64,000 bases of DNA. Source: a bacterium. GTDB taxonomy: Bacteria; Spirochaetota; Leptospiria; Leptospirales; Leptonemataceae. The position numbers and the translations under genes are program-made. Positions 35,391-42,289 of this stretch are shown here, piece after piece. Location of the stretch: positions 248,001 through 312,000 of the forward strand of contig JANSYA010000002.1 in assembly GCA_024742665.1 (NCBI GenBank). Reading direction: 5' to 3'. How positions within the stretch are numbered: position 1 is the stretch's first letter; each line of letters opens with the position of its first letter. Under the pieces are notes generated by a model. That model was given only the letters and a program-made list of their open reading frames with translations. It did not search any database and was not told the DNA's origin.

Positions 35391-35649
35391 GGCAGGATTA
35401 CACGAATCCATTTGCTCGTGGCATTTGATCCGTGTAATCTGCCGACCTTCGGTTTAGCTCCCAGAGTCTGCAAAGCAGACCGGGCGGCTAAACCTGCCGG
35501 TCTTACTCGTCTGCTTCGCAGACTCAGGGAGTCAAACCTGTCGGTCTTACTCGTCTGCTGCGCAGACTCAGGGAATCAGACCTGTCGGTCTGCTTGCATC
35601 AGACCTGTCGGTCCGCAGAGCGGACCTTCGGTTTAGCCTGCGGCTAAAC
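35391..35649. repeat. Cluster of short hairpin repeats downstream of lexA
   Basis: The gap 35260-35643 holds no gene but a patch of mini-hairpins. GGCAGGATTACACG (35391-35404) is inverted at CGTGTAATCTGCC (35431-35443). Next are GTCTGC-AAA-GCAGAC (35466-35480), a 44-bp tandem unit present twice (35490-35533 and 35534-35577) that contains AAACCTGYCGGTCTTACTC and GTCTGC-NNC-GCAGAC, a shortened third unit (35578-35600), and a fourth start AGACCTGTCGGTC at 35601. GGTCCGC-AGA-GCGGACC (35610-35626) and GTTTAGCC-TGC-GGCTAAAC (35631-35649) follow. The last arm and AAACCTGCCGGT run into the lexA 3' end. They may act as transcription stops or as REP-like elements. Confidence 0.75.
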
Positions 35650-36258
35650 CTGCCGGTAAATGCCGACGAGCTTGCCGAGGATGGCGGGTTCGGTGGCGTA
35701 GATCGGCTTGTAGGCTTTATTCGCGGGCTGCAGACGAATGCGCTTCTTTTCGCGATGAAAATACTTGAGCGTCGCTTCGTCTTCGATCAGCGCGACGACG
35801 ATTTCGCCGTCACGAGCGACTTCCTGTTTTTGAATCACAGCGATGTCCCCGTCGTAGATACCGGCGTCTTTCATGGAATCACCCGCGACGCGCAGTGCGA
35901 AAACGCCGTCTTCAGGCAGCATGACTCGCGGAAAGGCGAGATACTCTTCGATGTTTTCTTCGGCGAGAATCGGCATACCCGCCGCGACCCGGCCCAGCAG
36001 CGGAATATTCATAACGCCCGCCGTTTCCAGAGGAGCGGAACCAGACGAGGTCTTGAGCAGTTCAATCGCCCGGCTGCGATTCTTTTCACACTTAATATAG
36101 CCTTTCTTTTCGATCGCTTTCAGGTGATCGTAGGCGCCCTTCGCCGTAATCGAGAACTGCTCCCCGATTTCACGGATGGTCGGCGGATAACCCTGGCCCG
36201 AGATATACGATTCGATGTATTCCAGAATATTTTGTTGCTTGCCGGTAAGGTCCTTCAT
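35644..36258 (-). CDS. lexA: SOS repressor LexA
   Basis: With the start at 36258 the protein has 204 residues and aligns with LexA from its first residue (MKDLTGKQQNILEYIESYI). Residues 1-68 are the winged helix, whose recognition helix is ITAKGAYDHLKAIEKKG, rather different from E. coli. Self-cleavage occurs at Ala93-Gly94 (GRVAAGMP); the catalytic pair is Ser128 (GDSMKDAG) and Lys165 (ATLKYF). It represses DNA-damage genes until RecA filaments trigger cleavage. An ATG three codons upstream (36267) would lie inside the -10 box. The last codons overlap the hairpin repeat patch. Confidence 0.95.
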   Translation of the reverse strand: MKDLTGKQQNILEYIESYISGQGYPPTIREIGEQFSITAKGAYDHLKAIEKKGYIKCEKNRSRAIELLKTSSGSAPLETAGVMNIPLLGRVAAGMPILAEENIEEYLAFPRVMLPEDGVFALRVAGDSMKDAGIYDGDIAVIQKQEVARDGEIVVALIEDEATLKYFHREKKRIRLQPANKAYKPIYATEPAILGKLVGIYRQV

Positions 36259-36259
36259 G

Positions 36260-36294
36260 CTATACATATATAGGCTGAATACCTTTTAAGTCAA
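36260..36294 (-). promoter_or_regulatory. lexA promoter with overlapping palindrome
   Basis: On the minus strand TTGACT (36294-36289) and TATATA (36272-36267) form a sigma-70-like promoter with a 16-bp spacer. CTATATATGTATAG (36273-36260, CTATA-N4-TATAG) overlaps the -10 and ends one base before the chosen start codon, so it is a good place for LexA self-repression. Transcription would start at or next to the ATG at 36258, giving little or no leader. Confidence 0.55.
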
Positions 36295-36345
36295 CAAAAT
36301 TTTAGGACATAATCCAGAATGCGGATCATTCCGCCGCCGCCCCAC

Positions 36346-38064
36346 TCAGGGGGAATCGAGCAGCGAATAAGACAGAGCGGGCCGCCGACGCTCCAGCTCC
36401 GCTTCAGCCGTCGCGGCGATCCGAAACAGCGTCGCCTCATTCCAGTGATCGCCGATCGCCTGCATGCTGATCGGCATTCCGGCTTTATCGTAGCCCACGG
36501 GAAAACTGATCGCGGGATGTCCGGTCATATTAGAAGGCACCACAAAGCGCATCGTTTCGGTCAGCTTTTCCAGATCCGACTCGCCGCTCTTGAGCGCATC
36601 CTTGCCGATCGGCGGAGCGGTAATGCCCGTGGCGGGAGTGAGGATCGCATCCACATCGTAGAAGGCCTGGGCGAAATCGGCCATGGCTCTGGTGCGAATC
36701 CGCTGGGCCCGCACGTAGTCCCGGCTGGTGAAAGTCCGGGCCAGGGCCAGATTGATCCGCACGTCCGCGCCGAAATCCGTGCGATGCTTTCTATAATAGG
36801 GATCCATCGCCATGGCCATCTCGCTGGCGATCGATACGACATGGGATACTCGCAGAGAATTCAGCGACGGGATTTCAATCTTGCGCACTTTCGCGCCGGC
36901 CTTTTCGAAGAGTTTGACCTGGGCCTCGCAGGCCGCCACGACCTGCGAATCGGCGTGGCGGAACCAGGCCTCGAAGATTCCAAAGGTCATACCGCGCACT
37001 CCGCCCCCCAGAGATTGAAATTCCCCGGGATCGACGGGCGGCTGGTTCTGGGAAATCGGATCGAGCTCGTCCGGCCCGGCGATGGCCAGATAGCCAAGCG
37101 CCAGATCCGCAACGGTGGCGGCCAGCGGACCGACGTGAGCCACGCTCCAGTTGATCGGCGCGGCGCCGTGCTCCGAAACCCGGCCGTACGTCGCCTTGAT
37201 TCCATACACGCCGCAAAAGGCCGCCGGAATGCGCACCGAACCGCCGCCGTCCGCTCCGATCGCCACGGGACACAGACCCGCCGCGACCGCGCCTCCCGAT
37301 CCGCTGGACGAGCCGCCCGTATAGTGATCGAGATGATAGGGATTGCGCGCGACTCCGTGGTGCGGATTGTTCCCGGTTACGGCGATGCCGATCTCGTGCA
37401 TATTCGCTTTGCCGATTAAAAGCGCGCCCTGATCCCGCAGGCGCTGTACGACCGTCGCGTCGGCCGTGGCCGGCTGGGTACCGAGAAAGGCCGTGCCGAC
37501 AGTCGTCGGATAACCCGTCTGATCGAGCTCGTCTTTCACGGCGACCGGCACGCCGTCGAAGGGCCCCAGAGCTTTGCCGGCCTGCCAGCGTTCCGCGCTC
37601 GCCGCGGCCTGCCGGCGAATGTCGTCCGCGCGCGAAGCGATGATAGCCCGCAGAGGTTTCTCGCCCGCGTTCGAAGATTCAATCGCAGCGATGACCCGTT
37701 CGCCCACGTCAACCGGCGAAACAGTCTTCGCGGCGTACGCCGCACGATAGTCCCGGACCGTGGCGAACATATTCGAATTCGCGCCGCCCCGCGACGACTC
37801 CTGAGACGGCAGCCGATCCAGAAGCGCCGTTTGATCGGCGACAGGCACGGATGCTTTCGCGAAGACGCCGTCTTCCGGCGGAACCAGCGGCAAAAGCGTC
37901 GGAGCCTGGGTCGGGTTGTCCTGGCGAAAGCCTTCGATGCCGGCGTCTTTCAAAAGCTTCGGCATGATCAGCGCGCGAGTCGGGCCGCGCTCCAGCAGCG
38001 CGGCGAAAATACGCAGACCGCCGCCGGTCAGACGCGGAGCTTTCATGGATTTCAAATCGTACAT
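36346..38064 (-). CDS. Amidase-signature family hydrolase
   Basis: The start at 38064 is preceded by GAGGGAATT and gives 572 residues. The amidase signature is complete: catalytic Lys in VPVAVKDELDQTG, the Gly/Ser stretch YTGGSSSGSGGAVAAGLCPVAIGADGGGSVRIPAAFCGVYGIK with the cis-Ser and nucleophile Ser, and HVGPLAATVADLALGY. The enzyme hydrolyses an amide bond; relatives include fatty-acid amide hydrolase-like and aryl-amidase enzymes as well as GatA. An N-terminal extension of about 100 residues and the absence of gatB/gatC neighbours argue against a role in tRNA amidation. Substrate unknown. Confidence 0.9.
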   Translation of the reverse strand: MYDLKSMKAPRLTGGGLRIFAALLERGPTRALIMPKLLKDAGIEGFRQDNPTQAPTLLPLVPPEDGVFAKASVPVADQTALLDRLPSQESSRGGANSNMFATVRDYRAAYAAKTVSPVDVGERVIAAIESSNAGEKPLRAIIASRADDIRRQAAASAERWQAGKALGPFDGVPVAVKDELDQTGYPTTVGTAFLGTQPATADATVVQRLRDQGALLIGKANMHEIGIAVTGNNPHHGVARNPYHLDHYTGGSSSGSGGAVAAGLCPVAIGADGGGSVRIPAAFCGVYGIKATYGRVSEHGAAPINWSVAHVGPLAATVADLALGYLAIAGPDELDPISQNQPPVDPGEFQSLGGGVRGMTFGIFEAWFRHADSQVVAACEAQVKLFEKAGAKVRKIEIPSLNSLRVSHVVSIASEMAMAMDPYYRKHRTDFGADVRINLALARTFTSRDYVRAQRIRTRAMADFAQAFYDVDAILTPATGITAPPIGKDALKSGESDLEKLTETMRFVVPSNMTGHPAISFPVGYDKAGMPISMQAIGDHWNEATLFRIAATAEAELERRRPALSYSLLDSP

Positions 38065-38204
38065 AATTCCCTCGACTGAAGTTTCGCACATCCCCGGGAT
38101 TCGGCAAGGCTGAAATTCTCGCGGATGCGACTTTCGGCGAAAGGGGGGATCGCATCTCGCTCATCGTGACTTGACAGCGGCTTTTCGCCGACCAGAATGC
38201 CGGT

Positions 38205-38999
38205 ATGCGCTTTCCGATCCAGCACCGTTTTCAGGATATCCAGACCACCAGACGAATTCGATTCTTCGCGGCCGCTATCGGAATCGCCATCGCAACGGGA
38301 ATTCCGTTCTTACTGACGGGGACCGCCGCTCTGATCGCCGAAGACGCGGAAACGCCGGGACAGTCCGAAAGCCCGGCGAATATCGAAAGCACCGACGCAA
38401 AGGCGCCCGACCTGCTCCTGTGCGAAAAGGCCGTTCAGTGCGAGGCTGAAGCCAAAGACGATCCAGGATTCATGAAGGACTGCGCGGGCTTCGTCGAACG
38501 CGCGCAGGTCTACCCCCGGGCCGCCGGCAAGATGACGAGCTGCGCGAAAGCCAGCGCCTGCGAAGATTATAAATTCACAAATTGCATCGAAGTCTACGCG
38601 GGGGAGCTCAGCGCAGCCGGCGTGCCCGAAGCGGAGTTTCGCGAAATCCTGACCGGTCGCAAGCGGCCTGCGATTGCCACGCCTTCGGCGGAACAGCTGG
38701 CGGCCTTCGAATCGCTCTGCACGACCGTGGTCCGGTGCGACGCACAGACTCAGAGCTTTCCGGATCCGATAAAGATTTGCATGCAATTTATGGTTTCGAT
38801 CGAAGCGAAATTCCCGGACAAACTACCCGGATTCCGGGCGTGCCTTGGCGAACAAAGCTGCGAAGAACAGAACTTAGCACTGTGCCTGGCGGACATCGCC
38901 CGTGATATGGAAACGGAACCGCCGCCGGGCGCGGAGGAGTCCGACGCGGAGACGAAGACGCCGCCGGAAGGCGCTGACGGCGAAGGCTCCGCACAATAA
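38205..38999 (+). CDS. Secreted Cys-rich protein with two tandem six-cysteine repeats
   Basis: A 264-residue protein with a signal-anchor-like N-terminus (about 20-46), an acidic linker, then two copies of a six-cysteine unit. Unit 1 is C-x5-C-x13-C-x19-C-x5-C-x7-C (from LLLCEKAVQC to FTNC) and unit 2 is C-x5-C-x13-C-x20-C-x5-C-x7-C (from LCTTVVRC to LALC). The tail is acidic and Pro-rich. The regular spacing suggests three disulfides per unit in the periplasm or on the surface. Leptospira-type genomes carry small Cys-rich exported families of unknown role; membership is my inference. A VKOR-DsbA oxidase is encoded in this window. TTGACA at 38171-38176 may be the -35 of its promoter. Confidence 0.75.
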   Translation: MRFPIQHRFQDIQTTRRIRFFAAAIGIAIATGIPFLLTGTAALIAEDAETPGQSESPANIESTDAKAPDLLLCEKAVQCEAEAKDDPGFMKDCAGFVERAQVYPRAAGKMTSCAKASACEDYKFTNCIEVYAGELSAAGVPEAEFREILTGRKRPAIATPSAEQLAAFESLCTTVVRCDAQTQSFPDPIKICMQFMVSIEAKFPDKLPGFRACLGEQSCEEQNLALCLADIARDMETEPPPGAEESDAETKTPPEGADGEGSAQ

Positions 39000-39037
39000 A
39001 AACGATCGGCGAAACTGATTCGCCCTGATTCATTTGC

Positions 39038-39384
39038 ATGACTCTCCCCGGGAATCGACACTCGCGACGGCCCGATCGAATGATCAGCGCCCTGATCTTC
39101 TCGCTGGCGACGATCGCGATCGCCCTGGGGCTGCCCGCGGAACCGCCGCCTGCGAACGACAGCAATGACGATCCCCCGGATGCAGAAACCAGAGAAATGG
39201 AAGCCTGGGCCGAACGGCTCGCTCCCTTTCGCGAGATCTGTTCGGAGGTCGCGCGCTGCGACGCTGTTTGCAGACCCAGAGCTGCGAAGAAACGGATTTC
39301 ACAGGCTGTCTGGCGAAAATCGCGCCGAACATCAGCATCGATGGATCGATCGTCGACCCACGCTTACAAAATCCGCAGAAATAG
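39038..39384 (+). pseudogene. Broken copy of the Cys-rich repeat protein
   Basis: The start resembles the gene upstream: a signal-like segment (ISALIFSLATIAIALGLPAE), an acidic linker and the first cysteine pair FREICSEVARC (C-x5-C). The frame then runs into non-family sequence and stops at 39388. Reading the +2 shifted phase from 39265 recovers the end of the unit, CLQTQSCEETDFTGC (C-x5-C-x7-C), followed by LAKIAPNI and a stop at 39384. About 30 codons containing the third cysteine are missing and the phase is changed. This looks like an out-of-frame internal deletion of a one-unit paralogue. A sequencing error alone would not restore the lost cysteine. Confidence 0.7.
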
Positions 39385-39436
39385 ATGACGCCTGAGGCTT
39401 CGCGTCGTTTCTTATCCCCGATACACGGATATAGTT

Positions 39437-40330
39437 ATGGCTAAAATCGCATCGAATATCACCGACCTGATCGGCAACACCCCGCTCGTAGACCTCAGCA
39501 GCCTCGCGAACAAAGCCGGCGTGAAAATCTACGGCAAAATGGAAGGCCACAATCCCGGCGGCAGCGTCAAAGACCGGCCGGCCTTCTGGATGCTGAACGA
39601 AGCCGAGAAACGCGGCGATCTGAAGCCGGGCGTCAAAATCATCGAAGCGACCAGCGGCAATACCGGCATCGCTCTGGCGATGATCGCCTGCGCGAAGGGC
39701 TACGAGATCGAGCTGGTGATGCCCGAGAATTCGACCCGGGAACGGGTGCTCACGATGGAAGCCTTCGGCGCGAAGGTCACGCTCACCGACGCCGGCCGCT
39801 CGATGGAAGGCGCCATCGATTACGCTCACGCGAAGTTTGCTGAAGGCGGCTACTTCATGCCCAACCAGTTCGCGAATCCCGATAATTATTCAGCCCACGT
39901 GCACACGACCGGCCCCGAAATCTGGCGCGATACCGAAGAGCAGGTGACGCACTTCGTTTCGGCGATGGGTACGACGGGTACGATCATGGGCGTTTCGCGT
40001 TTTCTCAAGAGCAAAAACGAAGGCATTCAAATCGTCGGGGCGCAGCCGAAAGAAGGCGCGCGTATTCCCGGCATTCGCCGCTGGCCCAAAGAATATCTGC
40101 CGAAGATCTTCGAAGCCGAGCGCGTCGATCGCATCATCGACGTGGCCCAGGCCGACGCCGAAGAAGCGACTCGCACCCTCGCCCGGGAACTGAGCGTCTT
40201 CTGCGGCATGAGCGCGGGCGGCGCCGTATATTCAGCGCTGGAGCTGGCGAAAGAAATCGACGCAGGCGTAATCGTGACGATCATCTGCGACCGCGGCGAT
40301 CGCTATCTTTCGTCGACGCTCTTCGGCTGA
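39437..40330 (+). CDS. cysM: Cysteine synthase B
   Basis: The 297-residue PLP enzyme makes cysteine from O-acetylserine with sulfide or thiosulfate. Motifs: IGNTPLVDL, EGHNPGGSVKDRPA with PLP Lys45, TSGNTGIALAM (72-82), MPENSTRERV (MPxNxSxER loop), and GTTGTIMG for the PLP phosphate. GIRRWPKEYLPKIF in place of the longer CysK loop, and the short length, point to CysM rather than CysK. Placement after two cysteine-rich secreted genes may be chance. It has no serine acetyltransferase neighbour. Confidence 0.93.
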   Translation: MAKIASNITDLIGNTPLVDLSSLANKAGVKIYGKMEGHNPGGSVKDRPAFWMLNEAEKRGDLKPGVKIIEATSGNTGIALAMIACAKGYEIELVMPENSTRERVLTMEAFGAKVTLTDAGRSMEGAIDYAHAKFAEGGYFMPNQFANPDNYSAHVHTTGPEIWRDTEEQVTHFVSAMGTTGTIMGVSRFLKSKNEGIQIVGAQPKEGARIPGIRRWPKEYLPKIFEAERVDRIIDVAQADAEEATRTLARELSVFCGMSAGGAVYSALELAKEIDAGVIVTIICDRGDRYLSSTLFG

Positions 40331-40387
40331 TTCTGTAATCCAGGCCGGCGGCGTAGCGATCTCAATCCAGCGAATCGATCCTTCGCC

Positions 40388-41155
40388 TCAGGCCCGCGCC
40401 CGCAGGGCTTCCAGCAGCTCGACGATCGTCGCCTGGGATTCTTTTACGGCGCGCGCCGGATTCGCGGCCCCGGCGCAATAGAGCACCGCTTCGTTCATAG
40501 CACCCGATAACATCCGCGCCAGGGGTTCCAGCGGCAATCGCGGCAGCAGGCCCGCCTGCATTACTTCGCCGACGCCGATCATCAGCTCCTGAAACGAATG
40601 CTCGTCGTCGAGACGCCGCCACTCATTTATGCCCAGCACGCTGGGCCCGTCGACCAAAACGATGCGCTGCAGATCGGGAGCGGTCGCCGCCGCCAGAAAG
40701 GCCCGGCAGCCGTCGACCAGAGCGCCCCAGCCGTCGGTTGATTTCTCAACGGCGACGCCGATGGCCGCTACAATTTCCAGCTGCGCCTCGATAAAGACCG
40801 CGCGAAAGAGATCCTGCTTGTCTTTGAACTGATGGTAGAGCGCGCCCCGGGTAACCTGCGCTCGCTCGACGATGCGCTCGGTGGCCGCCCCGGCGAAGCC
40901 CTGGCGATGGAATTCCTCTCTGGCGATTTTCAGCAGCAGTTTGCGCGTGGCCTCTCGCTGTTCCTGTTTGGTCCGGCCGGTTTTGCTCGCAGCGGTCGAT
41001 TTGCCCGCAGCGGCCGCCGGTTTCGCCGCAGGCGCTGATTTTGCGGCTCCGGCCGTTTTGTCTGCACCGGCCGGTTTCGTTCCGGACTTCCGCCGGATCC
41101 CCGGACTGGATTTCCCTGACCGGGCCGACTTTTTTTTCTCGTGCTTTTTGGCCAT
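40388..41155 (-). CDS. TetR-family regulator with histone-like basic tail
   Basis: The 255-residue regulator has a typical TetR N-terminal DNA-binding domain at about 62-112 ([53 protein letters not shown]) and a helical ligand domain. Residues 1-60 are unusual: a Lys/Ala/Pro/Ser-rich tail with repeats of the type AAKxAxAA, resembling histone H1 or the tails of bacterial Hc1/HU-like proteins. A GAGAGGGGAG ribosome site supports the long start at 41155. The gene is divergent from the glyoxalase-fold gene, and the shared region holds two identical-arm palindromes that are probably its operators. Confidence 0.88.
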   Translation of the reverse strand: MAKKHEKKKSARSGKSSPGIRRKSGTKPAGADKTAGAAKSAPAAKPAAAAGKSTAASKTGRTKQEQREATRKLLLKIAREEFHRQGFAGAATERIVERAQVTRGALYHQFKDKQDLFRAVFIEAQLEIVAAIGVAVEKSTDGWGALVDGCRAFLAAATAPDLQRIVLVDGPSVLGINEWRRLDDEHSFQELMIGVGEVMQAGLLPRLPLEPLARMLSGAMNEAVLYCAGAANPARAVKESQATIVELLEALRARA

Positions 41156-41215
41156 CTCCCCTCTCCGGATTCGCAGCTTTGCAGATCCCGGCGATTCTGT
41201 CGCGCTTTTTTATTG

Positions 41216-41232
41216 ACATACATGGTGTATGT
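41216..41232. promoter_or_regulatory. TetR operator 1 (ACATACA-N3-TGTATGT)
   Basis: ACATACATGGTGTATGT has perfect seven-base arms around TGG. It overlaps TTGACA (41213-41218), a candidate -35 for the glyoxalase gene, so bound repressor would block RNA polymerase. The same arms recur at 41257-41273. Confidence 0.8.
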
Positions 41233-41256
41233 ATTTATGCATGGCGAACCCATTTC

Positions 41257-41273
41257 ACATACATTCTGTATGT
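41257..41273. promoter_or_regulatory. TetR operator 2 (ACATACA-N3-TGTATGT)
   Basis: ACATACATTCTGTATGT repeats the seven-base arms of operator 1 around TTC, 41 bp downstream (about four helical turns). It ends 25 bases before the glyoxalase-gene start. Two copies suggest cooperative binding or separate control of the two divergent promoters. Confidence 0.8.
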
Positions 41274-41298
41274 ATCTTTCATGGGCAGGAACACAAAA

Positions 41299-41763
41299 AT
41301 GAAACTCAAGAGCTTTTACCCCGTAATCGGAACGACGGACGTGGCGCAGACCACGGAATTTTATACGACTCACTTTCCCTTCGAAAAGACCTTCGAGGCC
41401 GACTGGTACGTCAGCCTGATCTGGAAGGACGGCCAGCGGAACGAAGCCGATCCCGCCAATCAGCTCGCGATTCTGGACAGCTCGCACCCGACGGTGCCGG
41501 AAGGCTTTCGTAAGCCCATGCAGGGCGGACTGATTCTGAACTTCGAGGTTGCAGACGTGGACGCCGAATACAATCGCCTGAAAGCGGCGGGCCTGCAGCT
41601 GCACCTGGACATTCGCTCGGAAGACTGGGGCCAGCGCCACTTCATCACGTCGGATCCGAACGGCGTGCTGATCGATTTAATTCAGCTGATTCCACCTTCC
41701 GAAGAATTCGCGCAGATGTACGAGGCCCAGGCGCTGGCGAAGGTCAGCCAGGGCGACGCATAA
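41299..41763 (+). CDS. Glyoxalase/VOC-fold protein
   Basis: The 154-residue product (start at 41299, preceded by CAGGA; an in-frame ATG at 41281 is less likely because it lies only eight bases after the operator) shows the two beta-alpha-beta-beta-beta modules of the VOC fold: [21 protein letters not shown] and [56 protein letters not shown]. The family covers metal-dependent lyases, dioxygenases and antibiotic-binding resistance proteins; the [20 protein letters not shown] end is typical of the latter groups. Control by the divergent TetR protein suggests a detoxification role, by inference. Confidence 0.88.
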   Translation: MKLKSFYPVIGTTDVAQTTEFYTTHFPFEKTFEADWYVSLIWKDGQRNEADPANQLAILDSSHPTVPEGFRKPMQGGLILNFEVADVDAEYNRLKAAGLQLHLDIRSEDWGQRHFITSDPNGVLIDLIQLIPPSEEFAQMYEAQALAKVSQGDA

Positions 41764-41833
41764 ACTGCGCGCGCGCGGCCGTCGCACGCTAATTTCATTT
41801 GACGACCCGCGCCGCACTCGCTTCTGTTTCGCT

Positions 41834-42247
41834 ATGGCAATGCAGGTGGAATTAAAGCGCGTGGGCAATATGAAATTCGAGGCGGTCGGCGCGGGGGGAA
41901 ATTCGGCGGTCGTCGACGGTCCGAAAAAATCCGGCGGCACCGAAGAAGGCCTGCGACCGATGGAAACCATGCTGGTCGCCCTGGCTTCGTGTAGCGCGAT
42001 GGACATCGTGCACATCTTAAAAAAGCAGCGCCAGGAGCTCGAAGACCTGAATATCAGCGTCACCGGCGAACGCGTCGACGCGGTGCCCTCGGTGTTCTCA
42101 AGCATTGAACTGCACTACGCCGCCACCGGCAAAGTCGATTTAGAAAAACTGGAGCGGGCGGCCGAACTTTCGATCGGCACGTACTGTTCGGTCGCGGCCA
42201 TGCTGAGAGATAAAGTCGAGATCACGTATCGCTGCAGCGTCGGCTGA
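41834..42247 (+). CDS. OsmC/Ohr-family peroxiredoxin-like protein
   Basis: A 137-residue OsmC-fold protein with the two redox cysteines in their usual places: C53 in LVALASCSAMDIVHIL and C118 in IGTYCSVAAML. GLRPMETMLVALASC is the typical core helix. OsmC/Ohr proteins reduce organic hydroperoxides, though several YhfA-like members have no proven activity, and this sequence (KVEITYRC end) is nearer to that group. It lies 70 bases after the glyoxalase-fold gene and may share its promoter, fitting a stress response. Confidence 0.88.
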   Translation: MAMQVELKRVGNMKFEAVGAGGNSAVVDGPKKSGGTEEGLRPMETMLVALASCSAMDIVHILKKQRQELEDLNISVTGERVDAVPSVFSSIELHYAATGKVDLEKLERAAELSIGTYCSVAAMLRDKVEITYRCSVG

Positions 42248-42289
42248 GACGGCGGAGCCGGCTCGGGATTCTGGCAGGGTCTTGCTTGC

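Noticed and set aside
35490..35600. Tandem 44-bp repeats considered as a CRISPR array
   Set aside because: Only two full units without variable spacers, internal hairpins cover nearly the whole unit, and there are no cas genes.
36319..37419. Plus-strand open frame of 366 codons
   Set aside because: Antisense to the complete amidase; Arg/His-rich shadow sequence.
36346..38064. Amidase considered as GatA of the tRNA amidotransferase
   Set aside because: N-terminal extension, no gatB or gatC neighbours; general amidase more likely.
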